This document shows, piece by piece, positions 63,882 through 64,000 of a DNA stretch of 64,000 nt (the first letter of the stretch is position 1; every line of letters starts with the position of its first letter). A program made the position numbers and the translations under genes. This stretch comes from Ferrovibrio sp041906005. GTDB lineage: Bacteria > Pseudomonadota > Alphaproteobacteria > Ferrovibrionales > Ferrovibrionaceae. The notes under the pieces are model-generated. The model did not search any database. It was not told the origin of the DNA and saw nothing but the letters and a program-made list of their open reading frames with translations. The stretch is taken from the NCBI RefSeq assembly GCF_041906005.1, contig NZ_JAYRJY010000001.1, forward strand, positions 2,294,001 through 2,358,000, written 5' to 3'.

Positions 63882-64000
63882 TTACGCGCTAGCCTGCAGG
63901 GCCGGCGCGGCGAGGCGGGCCTGCGGGGAGGGGCGCTGCTGGGTTTCGTTTTCGGCGATATGCTTGATGCCGGCGACGTCGAGAATGAGCGAGACGCGGC
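63882..64000 (-). CDS. cheA: Chemotaxis histidine kinase CheA, C-terminal end (partial)
   Basis: Only the last 38 or so codons are inside the window, ending at TAA (63882-63884 on the plus strand). RVSLILDVAGIKHIAENE is the closing strand of the CheW-like regulatory domain of CheA, followed by an Ala/Gln/Pro-rich tail. Position directly upstream of cheW supports the assignment. Confidence 0.8.
   Translation of the reverse strand, partial: RVSLILDVAGIKHIAENETQQRPSPQARLAAPALQASA

Overview
The window is GC-rich chromosomal DNA that looks alphaproteobacterial: codon use is strongly G/C-ending, there is a CheA-CheW-CheR-CheB-CheY style chemotaxis cluster, type III CoA-transferase and acyl-CoA dehydrogenase genes, PQQ-type sugar dehydrogenase, and a tRNA-Gly of alphaproteobacterial type. 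A Rhodospirillales-like environmental genus is my best guess, but the genus cannot be fixed from the sequence alone.

Layout. 1-12.9 kb holds ordinary metabolic and regulatory genes: a two-component pair cut by the left edge, an HdeD-type membrane protein, an adenine/adenosine deaminase, a LysR regulator divergent from a glutaryl-CoA dehydrogenase plus CoA-transferase pair, a response regulator, a hemerythrin-like protein, an EamA exporter, DNA polymerase IV and an AraC regulator divergent from a PhzS-like flavin monooxygenase. 12.9-28.7 kb is a type I secretion locus: an aspartate dehydrogenase, a HlyD adaptor and two different ABC exporter subunits on the minus strand, divergent from two very large RTX calcium-binding proteins (1055 and 1998 aa) that share an N-terminal signature and a C-terminal secretion-type domain. 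One ABC subunit has lost the Walker A glycines and lysine and the H-loop histidine, so the exporter looks like an asymmetric heterodimer.

28.8-44.6 kb is an integrated genomic island of about 15.7 kb. It sits at tRNA-Gly(CCC) and is bounded by a 44-bp direct repeat of the tRNA 3' half (42/44 identical) and, just inside each end, by a 25-bp direct repeat (24/25) built on CAGTACTG. It carries a tyrosine integrase, an excisionase-like HTH protein, a small putative HUH endonuclease, a serine recombinase, a SIR2-like (DUF4917-type) protein, two tandem secreted Rap1a/Tai-like proteins, a nitrilase-fold protein lacking the expected catalytic glutamate with a translationally coupled small partner, DUF3768, HTH and XRE proteins, a SHOCT membrane protein, a secreted hydrolase, and a restriction-modification block (Dcm-type methyltransferase, NaeI-like endonuclease, Vsr, HNH nuclease). 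Several parts of it are visibly more AT-rich than the flanks.

44.6-64 kb returns to chromosomal genes: ArsR, a hotdog thioesterase divergent from a MarR regulator, acetyl-CoA synthetase, a tiny membrane protein whose tail is duplicated 3 kb away, two outer-membrane beta-barrel paralogues plus a frameshifted third fragment, an AraC regulator, a FUSC-type membrane protein, a PQQ-type sugar dehydrogenase, a coiled-coil/HTH protein of unknown role, a class III aminotransferase, an alpha/beta hydrolase, a MarR regulator and the chemotaxis genes cheY, cheB, cheR, cheW and the 3' end of cheA at the right edge.

The most interesting material is the asymmetric type I exporter with its paired RTX giants and the tRNA-Gly island with its restriction module and its set of uncharacterised small genes.
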